A stretch of DNA of 64,000 bases from Achromobacter sp. HZ34 (GTDB taxonomy: Bacteria; Pseudomonadota; Gammaproteobacteria; Burkholderiales; Burkholderiaceae_B), in NCBI RefSeq assembly GCF_002209485.1, contig NZ_NJIX01000001.1:806001-870000 (forward strand), given 5' to 3'. Both the position numbers and the translations under genes were made by a program. This document shows positions 17,607-26,772 of this stretch, in pieces. The stretch's first letter is position 1, and every line of letters begins with the position of its first letter. The notes under the pieces were generated by a model, which was not told the origin of the DNA, did no database searches, and saw only the letters and a list, made by a program, of their open reading frames with translations.

Positions 17607-18758
17607 TCAACGCGGCGGGCGTTGCGGGAAGCTGCGGTCGAAGATGCCTTCGGCGATGCGGTTCTTGAGGATCTCGATGGAGCCGCCGGCGATCATCCAG
17701 CCGCGGCAACGGCGCACACAGTACTCCACCAGCGACTCGCGGCTGTAGCCCATGCCGCCCAGCACCTGCAAGGCGTCGTTGGCCACGTCGAAGCCGACCT
17801 GGTTGCAGTAGGCCTTGGCGATGGCAGTTTCGGTAGCGGACGGAAACCCCGAGTCGGCATTGGTCGCCGCGCGATACAGCAGCAATTGCGCGGCATCCAG
17901 CTTGATGCGCATGTCGGCGAACTTCCACTGCAGGCCCTGGAACTCGCACAGCAGGCGACCGAACTGCTTGCGCTGCAGGGCCCATTCACGCGCTTCCTCG
18001 TACGCGTAACGGCCCAGGGCGAGCGAACGCGCGGTGTTGCCGATGCGCTCCACGTTGAAGCCGGCGATCTGCTTCTTGAACCCGCCCTCGCCCAGCACCA
18101 CCATCTCGTCGGGCACGTAGACGTTGTCGAAAAATATTTCCACCCACTCCTCGTCGGACATGAAGGCGGACCGCTTGCCCAGGCGCACGCCGTCGGCCTT
18201 GGTGTCGATCAATACCGAACCGATGCCGCCGGTGCCCGGGCCGAAACGCACATAGGCCAGGATGACGGTCGCGTGCGGGCCATGGGTGGTGAAGATCTTG
18301 GTGCCGTTGATACGCCAGCCCTTGCCGTCGCGCGTGGCGGCGGTCTTCAGTTCCGTGACGGCGGAACCCGCGTCGGGTTCGGTCATGCCTACCGCGATCA
18401 GTGCGGTACCGGCCAGCAAGGGCTCGAGGAAGCGTGCCTTCTGGTCGGGCGTGCCGTATTCGGCCAGGACGCGGATGGCGCCGAAGTTGCCGGCCTGCAC
18501 CACGTCCGCGCTGCGCGGGCAGACGGAGGCCACGGTTTCGATGGCGACCACGGCGTCCATCAGGCTGCCGCCTATGCCGCCGTCCTCTTCCTTCATGGTG
18601 ATACCCAGCAGGCCCTGCGTGGCCATTTTCTGGGCAACGTCCCAAGGATAGGTATTGGCGTGCGCACGCTCGCGGGCGCCGGCCTTGAGTTCGCCTTCGG
18701 CGAAGCGGCGCACCGCGCTCTGGAAGTCCTGCTGTTCGGGGGTGAGATTGAAATCCAT
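17607..18758 (-). CDS. Acyl-CoA dehydrogenase
   Basis: A 383-residue FAD-dependent acyl-CoA dehydrogenase. The order is helical N-domain, beta-domain (VGMTEPDAGSAVTELKTAAT, the FAD-contact TEPDAGS motif) and helical C-domain, with QVLGGMGYSRE and VEYCVRRCRG near the end. It is the last gene of the minus-strand run LysR, MmgE/PrpD, acyl-CoA synthetase, dehydrogenase, 40 bp after the synthetase. It should oxidise the CoA ester made by that synthetase. Confidence 0.92.
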   Translation of the reverse strand: MDFNLTPEQQDFQSAVRRFAEGELKAGARERAHANTYPWDVAQKMATQGLLGITMKEEDGGIGGSLMDAVVAIETVASVCPRSADVVQAGNFGAIRVLAEYGTPDQKARFLEPLLAGTALIAVGMTEPDAGSAVTELKTAATRDGKGWRINGTKIFTTHGPHATVILAYVRFGPGTGGIGSVLIDTKADGVRLGKRSAFMSDEEWVEIFFDNVYVPDEMVVLGEGGFKKQIAGFNVERIGNTARSLALGRYAYEEAREWALQRKQFGRLLCEFQGLQWKFADMRIKLDAAQLLLYRAATNADSGFPSATETAIAKAYCNQVGFDVANDALQVLGGMGYSRESLVEYCVRRCRGWMIAGGSIEILKNRIAEGIFDRSFPQRPPR

Positions 18759-18798
18759 GGGGTGTGATCCTGATTATTGATGAGCGCGCCGCCTGGCC

Positions 18799-20994
18799 TC
18801 ATGCCAGTCGCAGCAAACCATCGACGGCGAGTACGCCGTCTGCACGTACGAACAAGGGATTGATCTCGGCTTCGGCCACCGTTACATCGCCTGGCGCGGC
18901 CAGGCGCGAGAACGCGGCGATCGCACGGGCCAGCGCCGCGCAGTCGCCCAAGGGCAATCCGCGAAAACCGCGAACCAGGCGGGTTAGGCGCACTTCCTCG
19001 ATCATCCGCAAGGCCTCGGCCTCATCGACTGGCGCCAGGCGTAATGCGTAATCGGGCGTGAGTTCAGCGGCGATGCCGCCCGCGCCCAGCAGGATGGTCG
19101 GCCCCACCTGCGGGTCACGCCGATACCCGAGGATCAACTCGATCAGCCTGTCCTCCATGGGCTGGACCAGGATGCCCTCGATGCGGGCATCGGGCGCGTA
19201 TTGCTTGACGCTGGCCAGCATCGCCGCGATGGCCGCACGCAATTGCCCGGCGTTCTCGATGCCCACCCTTACCGCGCCGGCGTCGGTCTTGTGCGCGAGG
19301 TCGCGGGAGCAGATCTTGACGACAAGAGGATAAGAAAAACCATGTTGGCTGCCCGCCGGCAACGGCGTCGCGGGTAATGCCGCTACCGGCGTGGAAGGCG
19401 ACGATGGGACCGGCTTCGGCTCCGATGCGGAGCGCGTCAGTTCCTGCTCCAGAAGAACGAGGTCCTCCTCGATCCGCGCGGGGTCGAGCAGGCGGGTGTT
19501 CACCACCGGCACGCCCAGGCCGGCGAACAGCCTGGCGGCTTCGTTTTCGTTCAGCATTCCGTTGCGGGGCAAGGCATCCGGCCAGCGCGTTGGTGCGATC
19601 TCGGCAGGCGGCCGGCCCGTACCCTGGAAGAACACGGACAGTGCGTCCGCGCAGGCTTCCGGCGTGCGGAAAGCCGCGATGCCGCCTGCGCGCAGCAGCG
19701 CCAGCGATTCGGGGGCTTCGGGGGCCAGGAAGACGGCCAGCGGCTTATCGGAAGACTTGTCGGATTCCAGCAGGGGTTTGACCGCCAGGTCTGGATGGAA
19801 CTGGGCCGACGACCCCACCACGCTCAGCACCGCGTCGCACCAGTCCGTTTTTAGCAAGGCTTCCAGCAGACCTTTGTATTGCGCGCTGGTGGCCGCCAGC
19901 GTCAGATCCATGATGGGCGTTTCACGCAGCTTCAGGCCGAGCCCGGACATCTGCTCGATGAAAGCCGGCGGCGGCGCCACCGCCACCATGCCGTGCAAGC
20001 CCAGGTTGTCGACCACCGAGGCGGCGCCACCACCCGTGGTGGTAATGACGGCCACTCTTGCGGGTGCATCGACTGAACGGGACGTGGTGCCGTAGCGCTG
20101 GGCCAGAGGCGCTATCTCGAACAACGTCTCCAGCTGCCGTACCCGCAGCACCCCATGCGCTTTCAAGAAAGCATCCACGGCGGCGTCATTGCCGGCCAGC
20201 GCGCCGGTGTGGGACTGCGCCAGGGCATCGCCCTGCTCGGAACGTCCCAGCTTATAAGCAACCACCGGCTTCCCGGCCGCCCGCGCGCGTTCCAGCGCAC
20301 GCGCCAGCGTCGGGGCATCACGCAGGGTTTCCAGGAACAGCAGGATGACCTTGCTGTCGGCATCGTCGACCAGGGCGTCGATCACCTCGCCCACCGTCAC
20401 ATCGCTTTCATTGCCCACCGAGACCGATTTGGCGAACCCAAAGCCCCGGGCGGCGGCGCGCGACAGCAGGGATCCCATCATGGAACCGCTTTGCGACACC
20501 ATGCTGAGCGACCCGGGCAAAAGCGTATCGGCCTCGAACGCCGCGTTCACCGACAGGATGGCGCCGCTGTGCAGGTTCGCCAGGCCGATGCTGTTCGGTC
20601 CCAGCAGGCGCAGCCCCAGGCTGCGCGCCCGTGCCACCAGGGCTTCCTGGCGCGCCATGCCCGCGGGGCCGGTCTCGCCGAAGCCGTCGGAGTAGACGGT
20701 CACCACGCGGGCGCCGGCATGGGCGCAACTTTCCAGCAGCGGCGCGATGTCATCGCCGGGGATCATGACGAATACATGATCCACGGGCGTGGGCAGGTCA
20801 TCCAGCGAAGGATAGGCACGCTCGCCCAGGATTTCGCTGCGGCCGGCATTGATGGGATAGATCGTGCCGGCATAACCGTGCTTGCGCATGAAGCGCAGCG
20901 GACGCGCGGTGTTCTTGCGGACATCGCCGGAAGCGCCCACCAGCGCGACGGCGCGCGGCGCCAGCAAGGCGTCGGCGAAGGAGGTTTCGGACAT
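18799..20994 (-). CDS. ADP-forming acyl-CoA synthetase (acetyl-CoA synthetase/Pat-like fusion)
   Basis: A 731-residue fusion of CoA-binding domain (about 5-135), succinyl-CoA-synthetase-like domains (about 150-450) and a C-terminal ATP-grasp domain (about 490-731). H262 in SHTGALAG is at the site of the phosphohistidine of NDP-forming acyl-CoA synthetases. No GNAT domain is present, so this is the ligase form rather than the protein acetyltransferase form. It makes an acyl-CoA from acid, ATP and CoA with ADP as product. ATG 20994 (MSETSFADALLAPRAVALVG) is favoured over one 93 nt upstream. It is in the operon with MmgE/PrpD and acyl-CoA dehydrogenase. Confidence 0.9.
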   Translation of the reverse strand: MSETSFADALLAPRAVALVGASGDVRKNTARPLRFMRKHGYAGTIYPINAGRSEILGERAYPSLDDLPTPVDHVFVMIPGDDIAPLLESCAHAGARVVTVYSDGFGETGPAGMARQEALVARARSLGLRLLGPNSIGLANLHSGAILSVNAAFEADTLLPGSLSMVSQSGSMMGSLLSRAAARGFGFAKSVSVGNESDVTVGEVIDALVDDADSKVILLFLETLRDAPTLARALERARAAGKPVVAYKLGRSEQGDALAQSHTGALAGNDAAVDAFLKAHGVLRVRQLETLFEIAPLAQRYGTTSRSVDAPARVAVITTTGGGAASVVDNLGLHGMVAVAPPPAFIEQMSGLGLKLRETPIMDLTLAATSAQYKGLLEALLKTDWCDAVLSVVGSSAQFHPDLAVKPLLESDKSSDKPLAVFLAPEAPESLALLRAGGIAAFRTPEACADALSVFFQGTGRPPAEIAPTRWPDALPRNGMLNENEAARLFAGLGVPVVNTRLLDPARIEEDLVLLEQELTRSASEPKPVPSSPSTPVAALPATPLPAGSQHGFSYPLVVKICSRDLAHKTDAGAVRVGIENAGQLRAAIAAMLASVKQYAPDARIEGILVQPMEDRLIELILGYRRDPQVGPTILLGAGGIAAELTPDYALRLAPVDEAEALRMIEEVRLTRLVRGFRGLPLGDCAALARAIAAFSRLAAPGDVTVAEAEINPLFVRADGVLAVDGLLRLA

Positions 20995-21083
20995 AAGGAT
21001 TCGCAGGTCGTTGATTCTGTGGTCGTGGATGGCGTGACGGTGGGCCGTGCTTACCGGTGGAGCGGCTGCGCGCCGCGCCCCCG

Positions 21084-22436
21084 TCACCGCGGCCGATCCT
21101 CTGCCAGGCGCAGCGCCCGCACCGGCATCGTTTCCAGGCGCCAGACCGCGTCGCGCAAGGCCGCCATGCGCGCGGCGCCCAGCACCGGGCCGGCCAGCTC
21201 GGCGAACTTGTCGTTCAGATCGGCATCGGACAGCGGCGCTTCCGGGTCGCCCTTGCGATACGGCGCATGGTGCTCCAGCGTGTCACCTGCATGCGTGGTC
21301 AGGCTGACCCGCGCCGCCCGCATATTGGGGAAGCCCGCGGTGAATTCCGCATCGGCCTTGATCGACACGCGTCCCATCAGGCCCCGCACCTGGGCATCGG
21401 CCATCCGCTGCGGCGTGAAGGCATCCAGGCGCGGCGATCCATGCACAAAGGCATGCGCCACCACATAAGGCAGGCTGAATTTCGCTTCATAGGCCGTGGC
21501 CGGGTCCAGGATGCCGGCGACATCCAGCGCCGGCTGGTAGGTATCCACGCGCACCGCGGCGATATCCTGCGGACGCACACCGCGTTCGCGCAGCGCCATC
21601 GCCGCGTCGATCGCGGCAAAGGTATGGCCGCAGCAGCCATGGTTCTTCTGCGTGATGACGCGGATGTTGTAGCGTTCCCCCAGACCGTCGACGGCACGGC
21701 TCCAGTCCGGGTCGCGCGCCAGCGCGGCGCCAAAGCCGACCTCGCCTTCCAGGATGTCCGGCACGCCGGTCACCCCATGCGCCGCGCCCTGCCCCGCCCG
21801 TACCCCGACGGCGGCCGCGTGCCCGGCGTGCAGCGCCTTGGTCATGGCATCGGAACGGAAAGCCTGCTGCAGGCCGCTGGCAAAGGTACCCGCGGTGGCC
21901 AGCGCGTGGCGCATCACGTCCGCATCGCCGGGCTTGCACAAGGCCGCGGCGGCCGCGGCGCTGCCGAAGCAGCCCACCGTGCCGGTGGTATGGAAGTAAC
22001 GGTAATGCGACGGCTGTACGGCGGCGCCGATACGCGTGGAAATTTCGTAGCCCACCACGATGGCATTGAGCAGCGCGCGGCCATCCACATTGCCCGCTTC
22101 AGCCAGCGCCAGCGCGGCGGCGATGGTGGGGCAACCGGGGTGATACACCGCGTCGCGGAAGATGTCGTCGAACTCCACGGCGTGGGACACGCTGCCATTG
22201 ATCCAGGCCGCGGTCGCTGGAAACGCCGTGGTCCCGTTGCCGGGAAGACTGCAAGGGCCGCTGCCCAACTCATCGGCATGGGCGGCCAGCAGTTGCGGCG
22301 ACGGCGCCCCGCGGGTGCCGGGATAGAGGGCTGACAGCCAATCCAGGAACGCCCGCTTGGCGTAGTGGAGGATGTCGTCGGGCAGACGGGCCTGACTGTC
22401 TTGCGCGCCATAGGCGGCGATGGTGTCCAGCAACAT
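21084..22436 (-). CDS. MmgE/PrpD-family dehydratase-like protein
   Basis: A 450-residue member of the MmgE/PrpD family, which includes 2-methylcitrate dehydratase, cis-aconitate decarboxylase and related enzymes. Family segments seen are FDDIFRDAVYHPGCPTIAAA with the conserved His, the helical N-domain, and KNHGCCGHTFAAIDA in the smaller C-terminal domain. No prpB or prpC is nearby, so a methylcitrate role is not supported. It is the first gene after the LysR gene on the minus strand, with 89 bp to the acyl-CoA synthetase. It probably prepares a branched or tricarboxylic acid for the pathway. Confidence 0.9.
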   Translation of the reverse strand: MLLDTIAAYGAQDSQARLPDDILHYAKRAFLDWLSALYPGTRGAPSPQLLAAHADELGSGPCSLPGNGTTAFPATAAWINGSVSHAVEFDDIFRDAVYHPGCPTIAAALALAEAGNVDGRALLNAIVVGYEISTRIGAAVQPSHYRYFHTTGTVGCFGSAAAAAALCKPGDADVMRHALATAGTFASGLQQAFRSDAMTKALHAGHAAAVGVRAGQGAAHGVTGVPDILEGEVGFGAALARDPDWSRAVDGLGERYNIRVITQKNHGCCGHTFAAIDAAMALRERGVRPQDIAAVRVDTYQPALDVAGILDPATAYEAKFSLPYVVAHAFVHGSPRLDAFTPQRMADAQVRGLMGRVSIKADAEFTAGFPNMRAARVSLTTHAGDTLEHHAPYRKGDPEAPLSDADLNDKFAELAGPVLGAARMAALRDAVWRLETMPVRALRLAEDRPR

Positions 22437-22513
22437 GGGAGGTCTCCTGGTGCGCGTCGACGAAAGTGCGCGCTTCTGCGCCTACTTTAGACGCAGAGGA
22501 AGTTCCCAGGGTT

Positions 22514-22539
22514 GATGAAATGGAAAAGGAGCTTTCATC
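22514..22539. promoter_or_regulatory. Candidate LysR operator upstream of the PrpD-like operon
   Basis: An inverted repeat GATGAAA-N12-TTTCATC lies 78-103 bp before the PrpD-like start, in a 252-bp gap that follows the LysR gene. The distance and symmetry suit an activator site for that LysR protein. Confidence 0.4.
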
Positions 22540-22688
22540 GTCATTCTTTCCTTGGCGGGGGCGAATGACTGGTGGTTGGCAACAATCGAGTTTTTTTAGA
22601 TTGGGGGGTGCCCCATCGCCCCCTTTCCGGGCTAGCGCCCCAGTGGCCACGCTTCGGCACGCTTGCGGCGCCGCCAGCGGGCCGCGCC

Positions 22689-23585
22689 TCAGGCGTCTTC
22701 CGGTGCTACCAGCGCCTGCAGCAGATCGGCGACCGGGGCGGTCAGTTGTTCCTGGTCGCGTACGCAGACGAAGAACTGGCGCTCGGCCCAGGCGTCGCGC
22801 AGGCGCAGCAGGGCCAGGCCCATCGCGCCCAGGTAGTTGCGCGCGATGCCCTCGGGCACCACGGCTATGCCTATCCCCTCCCGTATCATCCGGCAGCGTG
22901 TCTCGAAATTCGACACCTGCAGCTTGACGCTCGGCGGCCGCGACAGCGTCTGCCCGGCATACGCCAGGAACTGTTCCAGCGAATGGCGCGGGAAATAGCC
23001 CAGCAGGTCGTAGTCCAGCGCATCTTCCAGATAAAGCTCCTGGCGATCGGTCAAGGGATGGCCGACCGGCACCACCAGGCCCACCCGGTCGCGCCGGAAC
23101 GGCATCGACGTGACGCCGGGTACGGGATGGTCCGCGTGATAGATGCCGATATCGACGGAGCCCTCCGCGATCATGCGCGGGATGTCGAAGCTGTGGGCTT
23201 CCAGCAGGTCCACGCTGACGCCCTGGCGCCCCGCCAGGAAGCGGTTCATCACCGGCGGCAGGAATTGCAGGATGGTGGACGGATTGGAAGCCAGGCGGAT
23301 CTTGGCCTGGCCGTTGGCGGAATAGCCGCTGATGGCCTGCTCGGTCAGTTGTACCCCGCGCAGGATGGCCTTGGCGCGCTGGTACAGCAAGGCGCCAGCC
23401 GGCGTCGGCTCCACGCCGCGCCCGTGGCGGTGCAGCAGCATGCGATCCAGGTGGCGTTCGAGTTCAGCAACGCGCTTGCTGGCCGCCGACGTCACGATGT
23501 TCTCGCGCTCGGCGGCTTTGGACAGGCTTTTTTCTTCTACCGCGGCGACAAAGATCGCCAGCGAAGGGATATCCAGCGTTTTCAT
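22689..23585 (-). CDS. LysR-family transcriptional regulator
   Basis: A 298-residue LysR regulator: the winged helix at about 5-65 (SLSKAAERENIVTSAASKRVAELERHL), then the effector domain. The start at MKTLDIPSLAIFVAAVEE is chosen from the family; an upstream in-frame ATG adds 12 residues. Unusually for the family it lies on the same strand as, and upstream of, its probable targets (PrpD-like, acyl-CoA synthetase, acyl-CoA dehydrogenase), with 252 bp between. Confidence 0.9.
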   Translation of the reverse strand: MKTLDIPSLAIFVAAVEEKSLSKAAERENIVTSAASKRVAELERHLDRMLLHRHGRGVEPTPAGALLYQRAKAILRGVQLTEQAISGYSANGQAKIRLASNPSTILQFLPPVMNRFLAGRQGVSVDLLEAHSFDIPRMIAEGSVDIGIYHADHPVPGVTSMPFRRDRVGLVVPVGHPLTDRQELYLEDALDYDLLGYFPRHSLEQFLAYAGQTLSRPPSVKLQVSNFETRCRMIREGIGIAVVPEGIARNYLGAMGLALLRLRDAWAERQFFVCVRDQEQLTAPVADLLQALVAPEDA

Positions 23586-23696
23586 AGCCGGCAATATACC
23601 TTGCTGGCGTGACGCGGGCACCGGCCTGTTGCGACGGCCGTGCCGCGGCGGCCAGACCGCGGCCGACTTGCAGCAGCGGCCCTGCTGCTGCGGGCC

Positions 23697-24389
23697 TTAC
23701 AGATACGCCGGCGTATCCGTCGATAGCGAAGCCTTCACCTCGCGGCTGAGTTCGTCGATCAGCAGTTCCTGCTGCCCGCCCTCGATCGCGCCCAGGATAC
23801 TGGCGGAAGCATCCGCCAGCGATGTCTTCGGCGCATCGATGCCGGCGGTCATGTCGCTGTCCATATAGCCCACATGCACGTTGGTCACTACCGTGTTCTG
23901 TCCTTTCAACTGCTGGCGTATGCCGTTGCTCAATGCCCAGGCCGCGGATTTCGATACGCAGTAGGCCGCCAGTTGATCGATCGTCAGGAAGCTCAACACC
24001 GACAGCACATTGACCAGGGCACCGCCGCCATTGCGGCCCAGGATGGGCGCGAAGGCTTCGCTGACGCGCAGCACGCCGTAGAGATTGACGTCCAGATGCT
24101 GGGCGAGCAACGCTTCGGCGTCTCCGCCCAGCGCCGGGCCGCGCGCGCTGATGCCCGCATTGTTGATGACGATATCAACGTCGCCTGCCTGCGCGGCGGC
24201 GGCCTGCACGGTGGCCTTGTCCGTGACGTCCAGCTTCAGCGCGGTGGCGCCCGGGATGGCCACGGAAGCCGGGTCACGCGCGCCGGCGTACACCTTGGCG
24301 GCGCCGGCGGCGAGCAGTGCTTGTACCAGGGCCTTGCCCAGTCCGCGATTGGCGCCAGTCACCAGCGCGACTTTTCCTTTGATATGCAT
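23697..24389 (-). CDS. Short-chain dehydrogenase/reductase (SDR)
   Basis: A 230-residue classical SDR. The nucleotide motif is VTGANRGLGKAL and the NNAG motif is present. The catalytic residues are the Ser in LSVLS and Tyr/Lys in YCVSKSA. TAGGAG lies 7-8 nt before the ATG. It is divergent from a TetR gene and has a well-formed promoter overlapped by an inverted repeat, so it is probably the repressor's target. The substrate is unknown, perhaps a reactive carbonyl or quinone. Confidence 0.9.
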   Translation of the reverse strand: MHIKGKVALVTGANRGLGKALVQALLAAGAAKVYAGARDPASVAIPGATALKLDVTDKATVQAAAAQAGDVDIVINNAGISARGPALGGDAEALLAQHLDVNLYGVLRVSEAFAPILGRNGGGALVNVLSVLSFLTIDQLAAYCVSKSAAWALSNGIRQQLKGQNTVVTNVHVGYMDSDMTAGIDAPKTSLADASASILGAIEGGQQELLIDELSREVKASLSTDTPAYL

Positions 24390-24519
24390 GAAATAACTCC
24401 TAGATTGGGAACTACGTCCTCGATGACGCCGATCCTGGTTTGTCCGGACGCTGCAACGCCGTCGGTCATGTAGCGCCATAGCGCTGGACCTGCAGCACGG
24501 GAATGAATTTAGATTACAT

Positions 24520-24559
24520 TAGACATCTAATTAAAGGTCGTCTATCATGACCTTGTCAA
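24520..24559 (-). promoter_or_regulatory. SDR promoter with overlapping TetR-type operator
   Basis: On the minus strand TTGACA (24559-24554), an 18-bp spacer and TTTAAT (24535-24530) form a good sigma-70 promoter 141-170 bp before the SDR start. TAGAC (24520-24524) and GTCTA (24540-24544) form an inverted repeat with a 15-bp gap over the -10 and spacer. TTAGA-CA-TCTAA (24519-24530) is a second, compact palindrome. Repressor occupancy would block this promoter. Confidence 0.6.
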
Positions 24560-24614
24560 TACCTCTTTTGGTCGGCCAGCGATTGCGCCGGGTCACCGCG
24601 TCCTACCCACTGCC

Positions 24615-25193
24615 ATGCGTAAGTCCCGAGAAGAAACCGCGCGTACCCGTGCGCGCATTGTCACTACCGCGGCGGAGGAATTTCGCCGTGCGGGCATCGC
24701 CGCGACCGGCCTGGCCAGCCTCATGAGCGCCGCCGGCCTCACCCATGGCGGCTTCTACAAGCACTTCGCATCCAAGGATCAGCTGGTCACCGAGGCATGC
24801 GCGTCGTTGATGGTCAGCGGCACCGACGCGCTGGTGGAACGGGCCCGCAAGGAACCGGCGCACCAGCGGCTGGCCTGGTTCGTCAACGCCTACCTGTCGC
24901 CCCGCCACCGGGAAGACGCCGCCCACGGCTGCGGCCTGGCGGCGCTGGGGGCCGAGCTGGCGCGCGGCACCGAGGAAACCCGTGAGGTCGTTACGGAAGG
25001 GCTGACCCATATGGTCGCTGGCGTCGCCAGCCTGATGGACCCGCCGGACCGCCCGGACGCCCATGCCCGCGCGCAGACACTGACTGCCGGCCTCATCGGC
25101 GCCATGACCCTGGCCCGCGCCGTGAACGATCGAGCGCTGTCGGACGAACTGTTGGCCAATACGGCGAAGACATTGCTGGCGTCGATGGGCTGA
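24615..25193 (+). CDS. TetR-family transcriptional regulator
   Basis: A 192-residue TetR repressor. The helix-turn-helix is at about 27-55 (GLASLMSAAGLTHGGFYKHFASKDQL), followed by a C-terminal ligand domain of the type with DAAHGCGLAALGAELARG. Divergent from the SDR gene, with a likely operator over the SDR promoter. It is expected to repress the SDR gene until an inducer, probably a small electrophile or aromatic, binds. Confidence 0.9.
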   Translation: MRKSREETARTRARIVTTAAEEFRRAGIAATGLASLMSAAGLTHGGFYKHFASKDQLVTEACASLMVSGTDALVERARKEPAHQRLAWFVNAYLSPRHREDAAHGCGLAALGAELARGTEETREVVTEGLTHMVAGVASLMDPPDRPDAHARAQTLTAGLIGAMTLARAVNDRALSDELLANTAKTLLASMG

Positions 25194-25384
25194 CCTGCGC
25201 CTGGCGGCTTGCGCTCAAGGCACAAGGCACTGCCCGGCGCGCTCGCCTCTGCCTGCCCCTTTCCTGCCGCATAAATGCCGCGCAGCGGAAAGCTCTGCAT
25301 TAGGCACAGCACATGCTAAGGATAGACAAGCCGCGGTGTCCGCGCGACGCCCCTCGTCCTCGCATCTCCCGTCCAAAAGCCTAT

Positions 25385-26725
25385 ATGTTCGAAGCCGTCT
25401 GGTTCCTCCTGATCGGCGGACTCCTGATTTTTATGGGTCTCGCACGCAGCGTCATCGCCGGCCTGCCCATGACCGGCGCCATGGTCTACCTGGCATTCGG
25501 TTTCATCATCGGCCCGGCCGGCCTGGGCCTGTTGAATGTGGACCTGTACAAGGATGCCCACGTCCTGCGCCTGCTGGCTGAAACGGGCCTGCTCATCTCC
25601 CTGTTTTCCATCGGCATGCATTTGCGCATTCCCTTGGGCAGCAGCCGCTGGAGACTGGTGCTGCGCCTGGCCTTGCCGGCCATGATCCTGACCATCGTGG
25701 CGATGACGCTGGTGGGCTTCTATGCCTTGGGATGGACCCTGGGCGCCGCCCTGCTGGCCGCGGCGGCGTTGGCGCCGACCGACCCCGTGCTGGCCAACGA
25801 ACTGCGGCCCCGTGAAGCGGGCGACGACGAGCCCTTGCGCTTTGCGCTGTCGGGTGAAGGTGGCGCCAACGACGGCGCGGCCTATCCCTTCGTGTTGATA
25901 GGCCTGGCCGTCTGCAACCTGGGCCACCCCGATGCCCAATCGCCCGCCACCCTGGCGGCATCATTGATCTGGGGCGTCATGGGTGCCGTGCTGGTCGGCT
26001 GGATCATGGGCACCGCGACAGAGGCCCTGGTCTCACGCCTGCGCATCCGCTATGAGAAGGCCATGGGTTATGAGGGCTTTCTGGCCTTGGGCCTGATGTC
26101 GGCGTGCTATGGCGTGGCGTTGATGATCCACGGCTATGCCTTCCTTGCCGTGTTCGCCGCCGGCGTGGCCCTGCGCCGCAAGGAGATGCGCGAGACCGGC
26201 GATGCGACGCCTCAGCAGACGCTGGACCAGGTGACGCACGGCGACATGCACCAGGCAGCCAGGCATCCTGAGTTGGCGCATGCCTATCTGGCGGAATCCA
26301 TGATGACGTTCTCGGTGGAGCTGGAGCATCTGGTGGAACTGGGCATGATGCTGTTGATCGGCAGCATCGTGTCCATTTACTGGCGCGACATGCTGCAGTG
26401 GCAGTCCCTGGTCGCCGTGCTGGCCCTGTTCCTGGTCGCGCGGCCGTTATCCGTGTGGGTGTCCTTGATGGGCACCGGTACCGACAGGATCCAGCGTCTG
26501 CTGGCCGGGTGGTTGGGCATACGGGGAGTGGGCACGTTCTTTTACCTGCTCTTGGCCCTGGAAAACACGGATGCCGACAACGTGCGTCCTATCGCGCCGG
26601 TGCTTTTGGCCGTGATCGTGGCTTCCGTATTCCTGCACGGCATTTCCGCGTCGCCCCTGCTGGAGCGTTATTTCCGCTCGGGCCACAAGCCGGCCGCCCT
26701 GCCCGACAGGCCGAAAAAGGAATAG
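25385..26725 (+). CDS. CPA1-type cation/proton antiporter
   Basis: A 446-residue membrane protein with about 12 hydrophobic segments. The two ion-binding motifs of sodium/proton exchangers are present: APTDPVLANEL and GEGGANDGAAYP (Asp-containing NDG). The start at MFEAVWFLLIGGLL is chosen because the preceding 24 in-frame residues are Arg/Pro-rich and not membrane-like. It has no partner gene, so it is a single-subunit antiporter for Na+ or K+. It converges with the HD hydrolase gene. Confidence 0.88.
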   Translation: MFEAVWFLLIGGLLIFMGLARSVIAGLPMTGAMVYLAFGFIIGPAGLGLLNVDLYKDAHVLRLLAETGLLISLFSIGMHLRIPLGSSRWRLVLRLALPAMILTIVAMTLVGFYALGWTLGAALLAAAALAPTDPVLANELRPREAGDDEPLRFALSGEGGANDGAAYPFVLIGLAVCNLGHPDAQSPATLAASLIWGVMGAVLVGWIMGTATEALVSRLRIRYEKAMGYEGFLALGLMSACYGVALMIHGYAFLAVFAAGVALRRKEMRETGDATPQQTLDQVTHGDMHQAARHPELAHAYLAESMMTFSVELEHLVELGMMLLIGSIVSIYWRDMLQWQSLVAVLALFLVARPLSVWVSLMGTGTDRIQRLLAGWLGIRGVGTFFYLLLALENTDADNVRPIAPVLLAVIVASVFLHGISASPLLERYFRSGHKPAALPDRPKKE

Positions 26726-26772
26726 CGCGCCTGGCGCTCAGGCTGCCGCCACTGGCATGGCCAATCCGGTGA

